Shown: piece after piece, positions 41,990-55,167 of the stretch
Layout: the number at the start of each line of letters is the position of its first letter
How positions within the stretch are numbered: the stretch's first letter is position 1
Assembly: GCF_052324685.1 (NCBI RefSeq)
Contig: NC_135211.1
Location: forward strand, 9,739,414 to 9,803,413
Source of the DNA: Brachyhypopomus gauderio
Taxonomy: Eukaryota > Chordata > Actinopteri > Gymnotiformes > Hypopomidae
DNA length: 64,000 nt
Reading direction: 5' to 3'
The notes under the pieces: generated by a model
What the model was told of the DNA's origin: nothing
Database searches by the model: none
What the model saw: only the letters and a program-made list of their open reading frames with translations
Program-made: the position numbers and the translations under genes

Positions 41990-42790
41990 TCTATAGGGTT
42001 CAATATGATGTTGGTCCACTCTTTGCAGCTAGAACAGCTTCAACTCTTTCTACCAGAAGCACATTTGTGAGGTCACATACTGATGTTGGGTGAGAAGGCC
42101 TGGCTCTCAATCTCCACTCAAATTCATCCCAAAGGTGTTCTATTGGGTTGAAGGCAGGACTCTGTTACAGGCCAGTCAAGTTCATCCACACTAGACTCTG
42201 CCATCCATGTATTTATGGACCTTGCTTTGTGCACTGGTGCACAGTCATGTTGGAAAAGGAAGGGGCCAGCTCCAAACTGTTCCCACAAAGTTGGGAGCAT
42301 GTCTTTGTATGCTGAAGCATTCAGAGTTCCTTTCACTGGAACTAAGGGGCCAAGCCCAGCTCCTGAAAAACAACCCCACACCATAATCCCCCCTCCACCA
42401 AACTTTACACTTGGCACAATGTAGTCAGACAAGTACCAATCCCCTGGCAACCGCCAAACCCAGACTCGTCCATCAGATTGCGAGATGGAGAAGCGCGATT
42501 CTTCACTCCACAGAATGCGCCTCCACTGCTCTAGAGTCCAATGGTGGTGTGCTTTACATCACTGCATCCGATGCTTTGCATTGCACTTGGTGATGTATGG
42601 CTTGCATGCAGCTCCTCGACCATGGAAACCCATTTCATGAAGCTCTCTGCATGTACATTTTTGCCAATATAGTGTATATTGTATGTAGTTTCTTTCTTAG
42701 TTGTGTAAACTCCTACAACCATATTTTGAGGATGAGCCTCATGTCCTGCTTCAGAGAGTTATTAAACTGGATGCTTGATGTCTCTCTTTA
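41990..42790 (-). mobile_element. Decayed Tc1-like transposon fragment
   Basis: On the minus strand the frame 42450-42124 carries a transposase core: [13 protein letters not shown], then [13 protein letters not shown] with the second catalytic Asp, then a damaged ELDWP segment. Frameshifts and missing ends show it is dead. It is not close to the intact Tc1 at 36740. Confidence 0.85.
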
Positions 42791-42899
42791 GAGCATTATG
42801 GTGCTTTCAATTTATTTATTAGGCTTTCTGTATTCAAGGATTCTCTAAAGGCCTTAGCAGTAACCTGAGCAAAGGTAAAATAAATGTTTTTTAAATGAA

Positions 42900-43475
42900 T
42901 TTAAGGTGGTGATGAAACTCCAAACGATATGCTTCCTGGTACTGAAACTGTTTTTGGCCTTGGGAAAGGTTGTTTGGTGATAAGAGCCGGTCTTGCCCTC
43001 CTCCTGCACCTGGAGTTTCGTTGTTGTAGAGTTTGCTTTGTCTCTATGGCAACAAACAAATGCACTTGAAATTCATAAGCACACAAGGTGTTCACGAGGT
43101 GACACATGATTTGACAAATGTATATTGGCCCTTCCCCTCGCATGCCCCATCCACGTTTGGCGGTCTCATGATGGTCTGAGAGCCAACGAGGCCACTTCCA
43201 AGTTGAGACTAGGAGACCAGCTGGCATCTCCAGCAAGGTCAGTTTAGGAACGTCGAATTCCTGGAATAGCCTGAGGACATCCAGGGGAAAGACATTACAA
43301 TTTTAAGGCCTACTGAGCCATACCAGACACTGAATGGCTTCAGTGTCCTACTTACATGATTAACACATATATACTGTAGGTAAAAAACTCTAGCTTATAC
43401 AACTATCATGTGACTATTATGATTAACATATAAAACATAGCATCAAGGAAAATATTAGATTTTCCACCACACACA
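42900..43475 (-). mobile_element. Diverged LTR-like repeat related to 9202-9818
   Basis: The GTTTAGGAACnnC, CTCGCATGCCCC and GTGTnCACGAGGTGA phrases match the aldh4a1 intron LTR in order and orientation. The right end merges into a short CA run (43469-43491). The outer boundary beyond about 43080 and any target duplication are unclear. Confidence 0.5.
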
Positions 43476-43859
43476 CACACACACACACACAGATTTTCTC
43501 TAAAAAGATAATTTGAATATACTTCCATAAAGAGACAAGAAAAATGAAAGCAATACATAATTTTATTTTGCTATGATTATATTATGATATGTAAAGGTAA
43601 ACATTTATGCATTTTAACATTTATGCTTTTTGCAATTGTTAAACTTTTTCATTATTAAAAATTAATCTGTTGAATGATCTTTTACATAGGGCAACTAAGT
43701 TTACTGCATCTTTTCTTTAATTCTAACTTTTTTTTTTTTAATCACTTTACATTCATATTCTCTGAGGCATCTATACCTTTACAGTGGGCTACAAAATCAC
43801 CAGTCAAGAACTGTAATAAGATTTAAGTTCTTTACCTATAAGTTCTTATAGGTCATTTT

Positions 43860-46332
43860 CAGTGTTGGGAACGTTACTTTAAAAAAGTAATTAGTTATAG
43901 TTACTCACTACTTGTTCAAAAAAGTAACTGAGTTAGTAACTGAATTACTCTATAATAAAAGTAACTCGTTACCAGAGAAAGTAACTATTTGCGTTACAGT
44001 TAAAAAAAGTTATATGCCAATGAATAAGGATTTTTTTGAAAAAGCAGTTTTTACAGTGAGTTGAAATGAGTAGATCAGAAAGGTGTTTAACTTTTGATAT
44101 TTATTGCACATCCACAGACCAGTGCAGGATAAAATCCTTTAATATCCCAAATCTTTGTAAAAAAAATAAAATAAAAATAGTAAACAGTTACACTATATAA
44201 AGTGTATTTACATCTATCAAATAAAATTAAATTCTCTCAATCTGAGACAACTGTTTGTTGTCTTAATTAAATTCTTAATTAAATAATTCAAATACCCAGT
44301 CTGGTAGACATTCAGGAACTTCAAGTATTTTCTTAAATAATGTTTATATCGCCACCTTGAAAATGCTCATTTTTCTTCGGCTTGCTCCTGACTCGCCATT
44401 TCTGTCTCTTCTCCGTTTGTGTCAAGTATGTCTCGCTGCAGCCTGCAGGAAGGCGGAATTGGACATCCAACCCCGCCCACATCCAACTCCACCCTCTAAT
44501 GCGCTGTCGCGCGCCAACCCACTACTCCATTCGAGAAGAACTGTGGCACTTGAAAATATGCATAATAACTCACAAGTGTTCAAGAGAGTGTTCGTTGCGC
44601 TTAATTTACACATACCTCGTTTACTTTGTGTATCGTTCCACATATGTTATTCATTATTTTTATTTATTGGGTGGCGAACGTAAAATGTTGACGGGGGGAT
44701 GTAAAATGGACACAAATTAAGTATTATATCGCGATCGATCGATCGCCGGTGGTTGGCGTCAGAGCAAACTAGTAACTCATTGAATCATATATGTGGATCA
44801 GAGGTAAATAAACTAGATTTTTTTCGGCGTGAGAAATCGGATATGTGGCGTGAGAGCGTGTGAAGACGGTCAAAAGCGTGTGTCTCACACTCAATGCGTG
44901 AGAGTTGGCAACTCTGCTACTATAAGTACACAATTAAAATGGTAATGTTTACTGTTTACTGATAATGTTGGTGATAGAGAAGGGGTATGTTGGTAATTTT
45001 GGTAATGGAGAAGGGGTGTAATCAGGGCTTAATTTGAGCCGGATCAGGATCCGGGAACTCTTTCATTTTGAAGGGTGCGTTCCGGGAACTGTCTGCCTCG
45101 ATCCGGTAACTTTCAAGCCTACTAATTATAAGTTATGAAGAAATCTGTCTGCGTTGAACCAATTAATTGAACAAATAATTCTATAAAAGACATTTTAAAC
45201 ACAAGATCCACATTCCTAAATCACATAAGAGCTCTCCTTTTTAGCGATGCCTTTCCGTGTCTCCCCTATAAAGCTAGTTATATATATAAAGCTAGTTATA
45301 CCGGCATCGTTTGATTTACAAATTAAGCACTGTGTGTAATAGTAATGTTGGTGTTTAGTGTACTCAAGCAGCCCAGCCCACTTTTGCAAATGGCGACACA
45401 CCTGAACAACTCTAGTGATATGGCAGTGTTGTAGAGACCAAGAGTGGCACGATGAACACTATTCTGACTAATGGCTAAGCACATTATGATGTTGCCACCA
45501 CGCACCCCAGGGACACTGACGACGGCTCAGTGTCTTATCATGTGCCTTTCCCTGTGCCTTGTTTTAGTAAAGTTGTAAAGGAACTTTACAACTTTACAAC
45601 CACTGCTGCTGCATTAATATTTATTTTATTGCTGTACCTTTGGGTAAGAGAGTAATGTAATTTAAATCATTTGTATGTCCTGTACATATTCAGAACTGAC
45701 AATTAAACTATTCAAGAAAAATCTAAAAAGATTGTACTAAGACTTAAATTATTCATGTGGGATAATAAAGAAAAACATACATTTTGGTCAATAACATGTG
45801 AGTGTTTTTCTTGGCATCTGTTAAACTAATTAAAATCTGGAAGTTCTGGAAGTTCTGTTTACTGGGAGCAAAAACAGTCCGAGTTTCGAACGTAACATGG
45901 GCGTGGCTTCGGACTTGAGAAGAGGGTGGAGTTGGATGTGGGCGGGGTTGGATGTCCAACTCCGCCTTCCTGCAGGCTGCAGCGAGAGGCTTCTCGTTTG
46001 TGTCGCGTTCTTCGGCACGTGTGTAAAAACACTGGCTCTGATTGGCTACCATAACGCTGCCTTAGACAATCGCTTACTGACTTGTTAAGTTAAACAGGTG
46101 TTACACCGAGAACCGTGATCTATCGAGATCTGTTACTTCTCACTAGTCTGGGCAGCGGTCCGCTCGCATTACTGTTAGTATATCAATATATAGTAACGCA
46201 CCGCTTTTAATGACCAGTAACGTCAACGGCGTTGTAACGACAGGAAAAGTAATTAATTATATTATCCCGTTACTAACAAAATGACGCCGTTACCTAACGC
46301 CGTTATTTTTAACGGCGTTATTCGCAACACTG
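43860..46332. mobile_element. DNA transposon remnant with CAGTGTTG ends
   Basis: The left end CAGTGTTGGGAACGTTAC and the right end (reverse complement CAGTGTTGCGAATAACGCC) are inverted, and both are followed by GTAAC-rich sub-terminal sequence. Inside, a block of about 65 bp at about 44440-44502 recurs inverted at about 45918-45985. No transposase frame is seen and no target duplication was found, so the two ends may come from different insertions. A hAT-type non-autonomous element is likely. Confidence 0.55.
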
Positions 46333-46344
46333 CCTATCAATGAC

Positions 46345-48630
46345 TTAAGCCCACTTGTTGAGATGTCTCCCAGTAACTACATCTACTTCAGCACACCTAG
46401 AGCCTCTGGTCGAGGAGGAGGTCTTGCAGCTGTTTTTAGAGATCGTTTTAAATGCCACCTGTTCACGGCGGGAGAGTTCTCAACTTTTGAAGTACAACTA
46501 TGTAAAGTGGAGCTGTCATGCTCTGTGCTATGTGCTCTAATATACAGACCCCCAAAGATCAATAAGGACTTTCTTCAGGAATTTTCTGACTTTTTATCAG
46601 TTATTTTACCTATGTCAGATAAAATTTTGATTCTTGGTGATTTTATGTTTGCTGTCCCTCCAAACCTCTGTCTGCTGAACTTTTACGGCTTTTTGATTCC
46701 TTTAATCTGATTCAGTGTATTACTGGCCCTACGCATGTGCTAAGTCACACACTAGACCTTGTTTTGACATACGGTTTTTCTGTGTGCAACCCAGAGGTAG
46801 CAGATGCATGTTTGTCTGATCACAAACCCATCTTATTTGATGTTACCATTCCCTGTCCTCCTCCTAAGCCGAGTCAGCCTTCATACTATAAACGGGCTAT
46901 CACACCTCACATAGTCAGCCAGTTTTTAGCTGTCTATCCTACTCTACCTGTAAACTGTAATGCTGTGAATTCTTCTCAATGTACTGAAACTGATACGGAT
47001 ATTGATCAGTTACCTACTTTGTTTAGTTCTTCATGTACCAAAATTCTGGACTCAATTGCTCCACTTAAACTTCACAAAACTAAAACAAAGTTACAGCCTT
47101 GGTTCACTAGTGATGTTTGTGCTCTTAGGCTGAAGTGCAGGAAAGCAGAACGGAAGTGGAAAAAAGACAAGCTTCAAATCTCCATCCAGCTTCTAAGAAA
47201 ATAAAAAAATATATATATAAAAAAAATCAAATTATCAGCATACAGTTAAAGCTGCTAGAGCCAAATACTTCTCTGACATAATCCACAAACACTCCAATAA
47301 TCCTAAAGTCCTTTTTAAAACAATTAATTCTGTATTACATCCTGCTTCTACATCCTCTCCTGAAAGAACTGCTGATTTCCTGCTGAACTGCTGATCTACT
47401 CTCAACTTCTCATTTTTAAACTTGCATAATATTCAAGACCCGTTTCAGTCAGGTTTTAGAACATATCACAATACTGAATCTGCTCTCCTCAAGGTAACTA
47501 ATGATCTGACCATTGACGCTGGAAATTGTGCTGTTTTAATTCTCTTATCTCAGTGCAGCTTTTGACACTGTTGACCATGTTATTTTGCTGGACCGACTGA
47601 AGCGTAGTGTTGGCGTTCAGGGTACTGTACTAAAATGGTTCACCTCTTACCTGGAAAACATCATCTTTTGTTAAAATAGGTCAGTCTTCCTCCTCTTTAA
47701 CCTCTGTTACTTGTGGGGTGCCCCAGGGTTCTGTCCTGGGACCTGTTCTTTTCTCTTTGTATATGCTGCCCCTTGGATCTATTCTTCAAAAACATCACAT
47801 CTCTTATCACTGTTACGCTGATGATACTCAGCTTTACTTTCCACTTAAACCAAGTGATAAGAGATCCATAGGCAATATATTGGAGAACTTCCTTAAATTA
47901 AACGAGGACAAAACAGAGGTTATTATTTTTGGAAATCCTGAACAGGCAAAAACCATAGCGAACGAAATGGGGCCGCTACTATCTAACGTGCATAGCGGTG
48001 TGAAAAAACTTGGTGTTATCTTTGATTCTGCTCTCACCTTTGAGAAGCAAATAAGCAGCACTGTGAAAAGCAGTTTCTAGCACCTGAGAAATATAGCCAA
48101 ACTTAAGAGCATCCTGTCTTTTAAAACTTTGGAAACAATTATTCATGCTTTTATCACCTCCCGTATTGATTACTGCAACTCACTGTACCTGGGTATTAGT
48201 CAATCCACTTAAATCACTACACTGGCTACCGGTAAAATACAGAATCAATGACAAAGTTTTACTATTTGTTTTTAAAGCATTACATGGCCTGGCACCGCGC
48301 TACATCACTGATTTGCTTCACTGCCATTCCACTACTCGATCCCTCCGATCTTCAAACCAGTCACTCCTGGCTGTTCCACGCTCGAGGATGAAGACTAAGG
48401 GTGATCGGGCCTTTTCTGTAGCAGCACAGAGACTCTCTGGAACTGTCTTCCAACCCACATAAAGGAATAATAGATTATTTTAAGTCAAACCTTAAAACAT
48501 ATTTATTCTCTCAGGCGTTTGAAGTTTTGTAAAATGCCTGTAGAATATATGTATATGTATAATGTATGCTTGATTTTATATTGTTGCTCAACCTCGTCTT
48601 ACTTTAGTTGATTTGATTTGATTTGATTAT
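46345..48630 (+). mobile_element. Decayed L2-like LINE
   Basis: Endonuclease remnants (ILGDF, LSDHKPILFDV) at 46363-47204 are followed, after frame breaks, by reverse transcriptase pieces [16 protein letters not shown] and [10 protein letters not shown] (about 47430-47900). A 3' region with LKSLHWLPVKYRI follows (48200-48460). It ends in TTGA/GATTT repeats at about 48605-48630. Numerous stops make it inactive. The set of motifs is that of fish L2/Maui-type elements. Confidence 0.8.
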
Positions 48631-48911
48631 GTGTATATATTGCAACACACTGCAGAAAACAGCCACCGTTAAAGGGAGCCTCATGGAAGAATGGAGGACA
48701 GTGGGCAAGGTCAGGTGTCTCGTCACTGATGCAGCAGCAAACATGATTTCATGTGCTCCAATGCTGCAAATAAGCCAAACTATTTGTATTGCCCATTCCA
48801 TGAACTTAAATGTAAGAAAGTCATGTGATCAAATCACAACACTAACAGAAATCCGTAACAAAACACGGCAAATTGTGACATACATTGAGCTTCAGCATCA
48901 AGCCTCTAAAG

Positions 48912-49231
48912 CAGGGGTACTCAACTAAATTTGTCCGCGGTCCAATTTTGGCAGATACCTGTGACCTGGGATCCAGTGCGGCAGGCGGGGGTGGTGAACG
49001 TAAGTTGTTGACCGGGGGGGGGGGGTTAGGGGATGGGGGGTGGCGAACATAAGTTGTTGAGCGGGGGTGGCGAACGTAACACTCGTGACGGAGTGTTTTT
49101 TCAATAGCCCTGAAATAAATGCTCCGGTTTTTTTTTGGTCCGTATCCAGTTAATCAGGAATGAGATTGGGTCCGGACAGTTCTGCGTTCGGGTCCAGATC
49201 CGGACCGTGGTCCGCCAGTTGAGTACCCCTG
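48912..49231. mobile_element. hAT-type MITE with 8-bp target duplication
   Basis: Inverted ends CAGGGGTACTCAACT, flanked by CTCTAAAG at 48904-48911 and 49232-49239. The non-coding interior has repeats of GGCGAACGTAA and a G run; similar sequence occurs near 44670. Confidence 0.9.
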
Positions 49232-49407
49232 CTCTAAAGTGACAAAAACGGGGGGGCGCATGTAGGTATGACGCATAACTGATCAGCTCCGTGGGGCAGT
49301 GGACTAATTAAATGTTTTATGTGCATCTTTATCTACATCTAACCACCAATTTCTCTGTAAACTTCTGGATCCTTCTACATCATATTGGGTGCGTGTAATG
49401 GTCCATT

Positions 49408-50149
49408 ATGGAAGCTAATCGACTAAAATCGGAGTCGTCTCGCGCAGGCCGCGGCAAAACCACGACGGTCCAATCACCCGCTTCACCGCAACCTGAAGAC
49501 TGCCCGGAGGCTATTCTGAGCTACGAGTCATTCAAGAAGTGATAAGTATGCTGAGTCAAGAAATATGCGGGAAGATTGACGGGTTAACCTCTGAGCTTCG
49601 ATCTTCCATTGACTCACTGACCAAGAGGATTGACGACAATAACGAAGCTCTGACTGAACTTTCGCGGGCAACTTCCTCCCACAGCGACGCCATAACTAAG
49701 ATGGAGTCATCTCTGCTCAAGCTCCAGACGGAAGTCAAAACACTAGCAACGAAGTGTGAGGACTTAGAAGGGCGCCAGAGATGGAACAACCTCTGCTTGT
49801 TTGGCGTTAAGGAGGGAACCGAGGGACCCCATCCAATTGAGTTTGTTAGTGAGTTGTTGGAGGAGGTGCTTAACTTGGAGGAGAAGCCCATACTAGACCG
49901 GGCACACAGATCTCTCTGGGCCAAACCCAAAGGCGACGAACCTCCGCGACCTTTTGTGATCAGAGTGCATTTCTACCAGACCCGCGAGTTGATCTTACAG
50001 CGTGCAAGAGAGATCTCAGCCCTGCAATACCAGGGGAGGAGGTTATCCATCTTCCCCGATTTCACTAGCTCCGTGGCTAAAAAACGAGCTGAGTTCTACA
50101 ACATTAAACGCCAACTACGGGAATACACAGGGCTCAAGTTCAGACTTTA
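49408..50149 (+). pseudogene. L1 ORF1, frameshifted
   Basis: An ATG at 49408 opens about 43 codons, then a one-base shift near 49538 passes to the main frame, open to 50149. That frame shows a coiled coil (about 49560-49780, heptads in SLTKRIDDNNEALTELSRA), an RRM-like part starting RWNNLCLFGV, and a C-terminal domain with RPFVIRVHF and QGRRLSIFPD. This is the nucleic-acid chaperone of L1 ribonucleoprotein particles. One shift disrupts it. Confidence 0.75.
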
Positions 50150-50894
50150 GTTTCCAGCAGAACTAAGGATTACTTTTCCAGATGGACAAGTTCGTAAATT
50201 TGAGGATCTGCTGGCCGCGCAGGAGTTCATACACAAGGACTTAGTCATTACCGGAGATCGCAGGTGGGAAAAACTGAACATTCTGTTGTATAAAGGTGCA
50301 CAATTTAGCAGACCACCGCTTTGGAGACGCGGTATAGATGTGTATTTCGGGCAACCTATAACTAGGTTGTATTGAATACAACTCTGGGTATATTAATCCT
50401 TGTTCAAATGGACCTGGAGCTCTTTGCTTGATATAAGGTTGCCTTAATGATGATATTCTTCCCTATATAGGGGGAAAGTCTTGCTTATTATGTGTCTTTA
50501 GGATCCGCTGCCCCAACGGAACGGGTGTGAGGGTATGTTTAGTTGGTGTGGCCGCTCTTTGTGTTTCATCGCAGGGGAGGGTGGTTTTGCGCGTATCTCG
50601 ATTGGGGAGATGCTTCAGCAATGGGGAGGGGGGTTAAAGGGTGGGGAGCGAGATATTCAGTGCAGTGAGTTTAGGTTCTTAGGACTATAGAGGTTTCTCA
50701 ACTACATTTTCCTAACAATTCCTTTTTGTTGATGCTGTTGTTACTTTGCCATTTTTTTTTCTTCTTCACCCCGCTGCATACATGCAATCCCTCCATGCTT
50801 TCGACTATCAATGTACTCTGATCAACACCTGTATCTGGCTATATGGCGGTGACAGATAATCTAAGGCAACAGGGAGAATAGGACAACAAATTCA

Positions 50895-52433
50895 TTAGCT
50901 GGAACGTCAAAGGTCTTAACCAACCAATTAAATGTAGTAAAATACTTCATTATCTACATTATCTACATCTCGGAGCGCAAGTTGTTTTCCTGCAGGAGAC
51001 ACATCTGAAGATACTAGATCATAATAAACTCTGTAAAAGTTGGGTAGGTCAAATATTCCATAGCACATTCAATGCTAAAGCCAGAGGCGTAGCTATTCTC
51101 GTACATAAAACAATTCCGTTTCGAGCCTCCGATATTATAGCAGACCCATGCGGGAGGTATGTTGTGGTCAGAGGGAGACTCTATAATACTAACGTCATCT
51201 TAGTTAATATTTACGGCCCTAATTGGGATAATGAGCACTTCTTCAGTGACGTCTTTGCCAAACTACCGGACCTGTCAATGAACCATATGGTGGTGGGAGG
51301 AGACTTTAACTGCTGGTTAGACCCGAAGATAGATAGATCTTCCACCAAGCCCAATACACCGTCTAAAGCTGCCAAGTCAATCAAAATATTGATGAAGGAC
51401 GGTCTAACAGATGTTTGGCGAGATCTCAATCCCCAGACTAGACAGTACTCCTTCTACTCACATGTCCACCGCACATTTACTCAGATAGATTATTTTTTAG
51501 TAGATAATAGGTTTGTGTCACAGGTCCGGGACTGTACGTATAACACCATAGCTCTTTCAGATCATGCCCCTCTTATAATGACCCTATCTGTTTCGCAGGG
51601 CTATACTCCAACAATACCATTGCGTTTTAATAATCGGTTACTGGCAGACGATGGATGTGTCAAATTTATTTCTGCGGAAATAGATTTTTTCATTAGTGTA
51701 AATAAATCTCCCGCGATATCACCTTCTCTTCTATGGGAGACATTGAAAGCTTATATCAGAGGACAAATTATATCATATACAAAACACAAAAATTATATAA
51801 GAAAAAGGAAAATTTCTGAACTCTCCCAACAGATCTTGGATTTGGATGGCAGGCTTGCTAACTCTCCAGACCCCCAGATATATAAACAACGTTTAAATCT
51901 CCAGACAGAGTTAGATCTCGTGTACAAATTACGTGGAAGAATTGTTGCTAAAATCTAGGGCCACTCATTATGAACATGGGGACCAGTCAGGGAAGCTACT
52001 AGCACACCAACTAAGGCAGCACTCTGTAGCTAGGCAAATAAATCAAATACAAACCCCCACGGGTATTACTTCAGATCCTAGATTAATAAATGACCAGTTT
52101 AGGCAATTTTATATTTCATTGTATACATCAGAATATGCCTCCAATACCGATATCAATCTGGCATTGGATACCTTTTTTAGTAAATTCGGCTTACCAACTC
52201 TGAACACGGACCATGCCACTGAAGTGGAAGAACCTATAACGGTTGAGGAGCTTACTAGAGCGGTGCAGAGCGGCAAATGTCCTGGCACTGATGGGTACAC
52301 AGTGGAATTTTATAAGAAATTTATTAATAAACTAGCTCCCCTATTAATAGATATGTTCCAAGACTCGCTTGATAATGGCAATTTACCTCAAACTCTTACT
52401 AACAATCTTTCACTTACAGCAATTCCAGAATAA
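50895..52433 (+). pseudogene. L1 ORF2 remnant: endonuclease plus start of reverse transcriptase
   Basis: The endonuclease is well kept: ISWNVKGLN (about 50897), FLQETHLK, VNIYGPN, VVGGDFNC, FTQIDYFLV and LSDHAPLIM. A frameshift near 51945 leads to the region before the RT core (CPGTDGYTVEFYKKF, NGNLPQT), which stops at 52431 in AIPE. The catalytic palm is deleted, so no activity is possible. Confidence 0.8.
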
Positions 52434-53996
52434 TGATATGACTTCTCTGCCTGTTCTCAAGGCCTGGTACGCTGTTGATGGTCAGAATCACATAAAAGAC
52501 TGATACAGAGTAAGATATAGAGTGACAAGCTCCTTGCTCAGCGCCTGGAGACTATGTCTATGTAAGGAGGGGTTGGGTTTTTCTTTTTCTTTTTCTTATT
52601 AGTCCACTCAATCTGTGAGATGAATGTGTATGTGTTGTTTTATGAACCTGTGCAATGGAAATTACTGCTCTGCTCCCCTATGTTCAGTGTTAAAATTTAA
52701 ACTGACAATAAAAAGATTTACTCAAAAAAATAAGTGACAAAAACAGCTGCTCAACAGCAGCTGGCTGAAAGCGGGCAACTGAGTGTATCTGCAACATGGA
52801 ATCACTCAGTGTGACGACACTGGCAACACTGTTGGACCCCAGGTTTAAAACAGTCAGCTTTCTTTGCCCATTAAAAGCAGCTGAAGCGGTCAAGAGACTG
52901 AAGTCGGAGTGTCCTGCTGAGGAGCCATTAGCCTGACACAGCAGAAGAAGAACCTAGCACGTCACATGGATCAGAACCCAGTTCAGGTATGAAAACATTT
53001 CTTCTGTAATGTTTTTTTTTAGGGCATGCAATCTCTGTAAACCTCTCGATATGGAGGTTGAGGAGAACCAGAAGACAACTAATACTACAGCAGAATCCAT
53101 AATTGAGCTTAAAGTAACATACCCAGCCAGAACACAAGATCCGTTACAATTTTGGAAAGATAACCACGAAACATATCCAGACCTTTATCCACTTGGATAT
53201 TATTTATGCACACTATCTGCATCCATACCTTGTGAAAGAATTTTTTCTAAGGCAGGAGAACTTGTATCTAAGAGGAGAAATCGCCTTGGAGATAACACAC
53301 TTCAAAAACTTTTGTTCCTCAAAAATACACAAATGAATGCATTTTCTTGTCATTTTATCTTTTATTTAATATTATTTAACACTTTCATAATGAAAATAAA
53401 TACACAAGTTGCACATTTTAGCTGAATTTTGTTGCACATTTTAGCGCGGCTAACCATGTACAGAGTGGATAGGAGCGAGGCTCTGTCCGGGAAAACAAGC
53501 GATGGAGGCGTGTGTGTTTACCTCAACACGGAATGGTGCAAGACACTGCTCTCCGCTGGTGGAGTTCCTGATAGTCAAATGTAGATCTTATTATTTGGCA
53601 TGAGAACTCTCCACCGTGCTGATAGCCACCGTACACATACCACCTAGCACTAGTGCTAAGGAGGCACTATGCTAACTGTACGGAGCTATTAGCGATCTGC
53701 TAAATAAACATCCAGACGGACTGTTCATTATTGCCGGAGATTTCAACCATGCAAATCTCAAGTCAGTCCTCCCTAAATTCCATCAACATGTGGACTTTGC
53801 AATGAGAGGAGCAAACGAACTGGATCTCATTTACACAAACATCCCCAGTGTGTACCGGACGCTCCAGACCAGTTCGGAAGCAGGTGAGAACCTGGCCGAC
53901 AGGAGCCATCTTTGTTCTTCAGGACTGTTTTGAGTGCACTGCATGGGACAAGTTCAGGAATGCTCCAACTGACTGCGACACAGTTAACCTGGAGGA

Positions 53997-55167
53997 TAGG
54001 GCTGGGTATAGATTCAAATTCCAAGAATCGATCCGATTCCGATTCTGAAGATTAAGAATCGATTTATTTCGATTTAATCCGATTTAATTGATTCGATCCG
54101 ATTCGATCCAATTCGGGGTTTAGTGTTATTAAAAATGTATTTATTTGAGCTGTTTCCTGACTATGTACAGAAGCAACATGTTAAAACTAGTATTATATCA
54201 ATATTAATCAGCAAATAGTTACTGGTAGTTGGTAGTTACTGATGGCTGGAAGACTGGTGAAAAGGGTAATCATAAATCTACCTTCAAGAAAGGTAATCCA
54301 GGACAATAAACAGAGGACATCTTTGAGGTGTCTATATCTGCAACAGTGGACTCCTACTGGGACACTAACCAGTGCATTATTATTATGATTGAAATAATTA
54401 AGAAGTCACCCAAAAGCTGTTGCTACCAAATGCATTTTTATTTTAAAAGTGCTCACACTTAATAAACTGAAAGTATAAATTGTAAACGTGTATTTTTCTT
54501 TAAAGTAAGAATATAATAACAGAACTGTCACGTTACGGTCCCCGACCCCTCCCTGTTGGGTGTGTGTTAACGTTGTCTGCGTCTACTCGTCTGCGTATCT
54601 CCGCGGGTGCGGGTGCGTCTTGTGATAATCCTCACCTGTGGCTCGTCTCGTCATCACGTGGGGTTTGTGTGGTTTGTCCATTTAATGTGCGTTCGCGCAG
54701 CGTCCTGTGCTCGTCGTTGTTTGAGTCACACATGTTCTATGTAAACGTGTTTTATGTGCACTGTCTGCGCTTCGGTAAATGTAATAAACGTAACGATTTG
54801 GAAAGTGCAAAGGATTCTGTCTCGTCCATCGCCTTGCGCCCAACGTTACAAGAGCATTTTTAACTTTTTTAAACTGTAAAAACACTGGGTAAACTGTCAG
54901 TGACAGACTAAATGTAAATAGTCACTGACACTGGATAAACTGTCCTTCTGTTTTTAGATTGCCGATTTGACTATCGTCGTTACCGTCACTGTCCGTCGCC
55001 ATGTTGTTTTACAGTTAGTTAGACCGAGCACGCCTGCGTGAATTCAGTGACGAGGCGGGGGTAAAAGTTCACTAAAAAATCGATCTTTGGACGTACGAAT
55101 CGATAATCAGATCATCATATGCGAATCGATTCTGAATCGGAAAATCGATTTTTTCAACACAGGCCTA
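53997..55167. mobile_element. hAT-like MITE with AATCGATT-rich ends
   Basis: Ends TAGGGCTGGGTATAGATT / TAGGCCTGTGTTG (inverted), with 8-bp target duplication CTGGAGGA at 53989-53996 and 55168-55175. Its removal restores the host LINE reading (..[12 protein letters not shown]). Sub-terminal sequence is rich in AATCGATT. It carries an LTR-like insert. Confidence 0.8.
54536..54850 (+). mobile_element. Possible solo LTR inside the MITE
   Basis: A 315-bp GC-richer block starting TGTCACGTTACGG and ending CAACGTTACA, with a polyadenylation-like GTAATAAACGTAA near 54780. Flanking 5-mers are AGAAC and AGAGC, a one-mismatch target duplication. No internal retroelement sequence is present. Confidence 0.5.

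Larger units (their letters stand above)
49250..52731 (+). mobile_element. Internally deleted L1-type LINE with target-site duplication
   Basis: The 13-bp direct repeat AAGTGACAAAAAC lies at 49237-49249 and 52732-52744. ORF1, an endonuclease and an N-terminal reverse transcriptase piece lie in order, then the element jumps at about 52440 to its 3' UTR, which ends in a CAATAAAAAGATTTACTC tail and an A run. About 2-3 kb of ORF2, including the YADD core, is missing. Confidence 0.88.
48640..53440 (+). mobile_element. hAT transposase remnant, split by a MITE and an L1
   Basis: Part one (48640-48911) codes VTDAAANM and ICIAHSMNLNV, the RNase H-like core of ZBED/hAT transposases. Part two (52745-53425) continues with KTAAQQQLAESG and ends in the hATC dimerisation region (YLCTLSASIPCERIFSKAGE, KRRNRLG). 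Removing the inserts at 48912-49231 and 49250-52731 rejoins the two parts at SKA/VTKTAA. Further frame breaks show it is dead. Confidence 0.8.
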
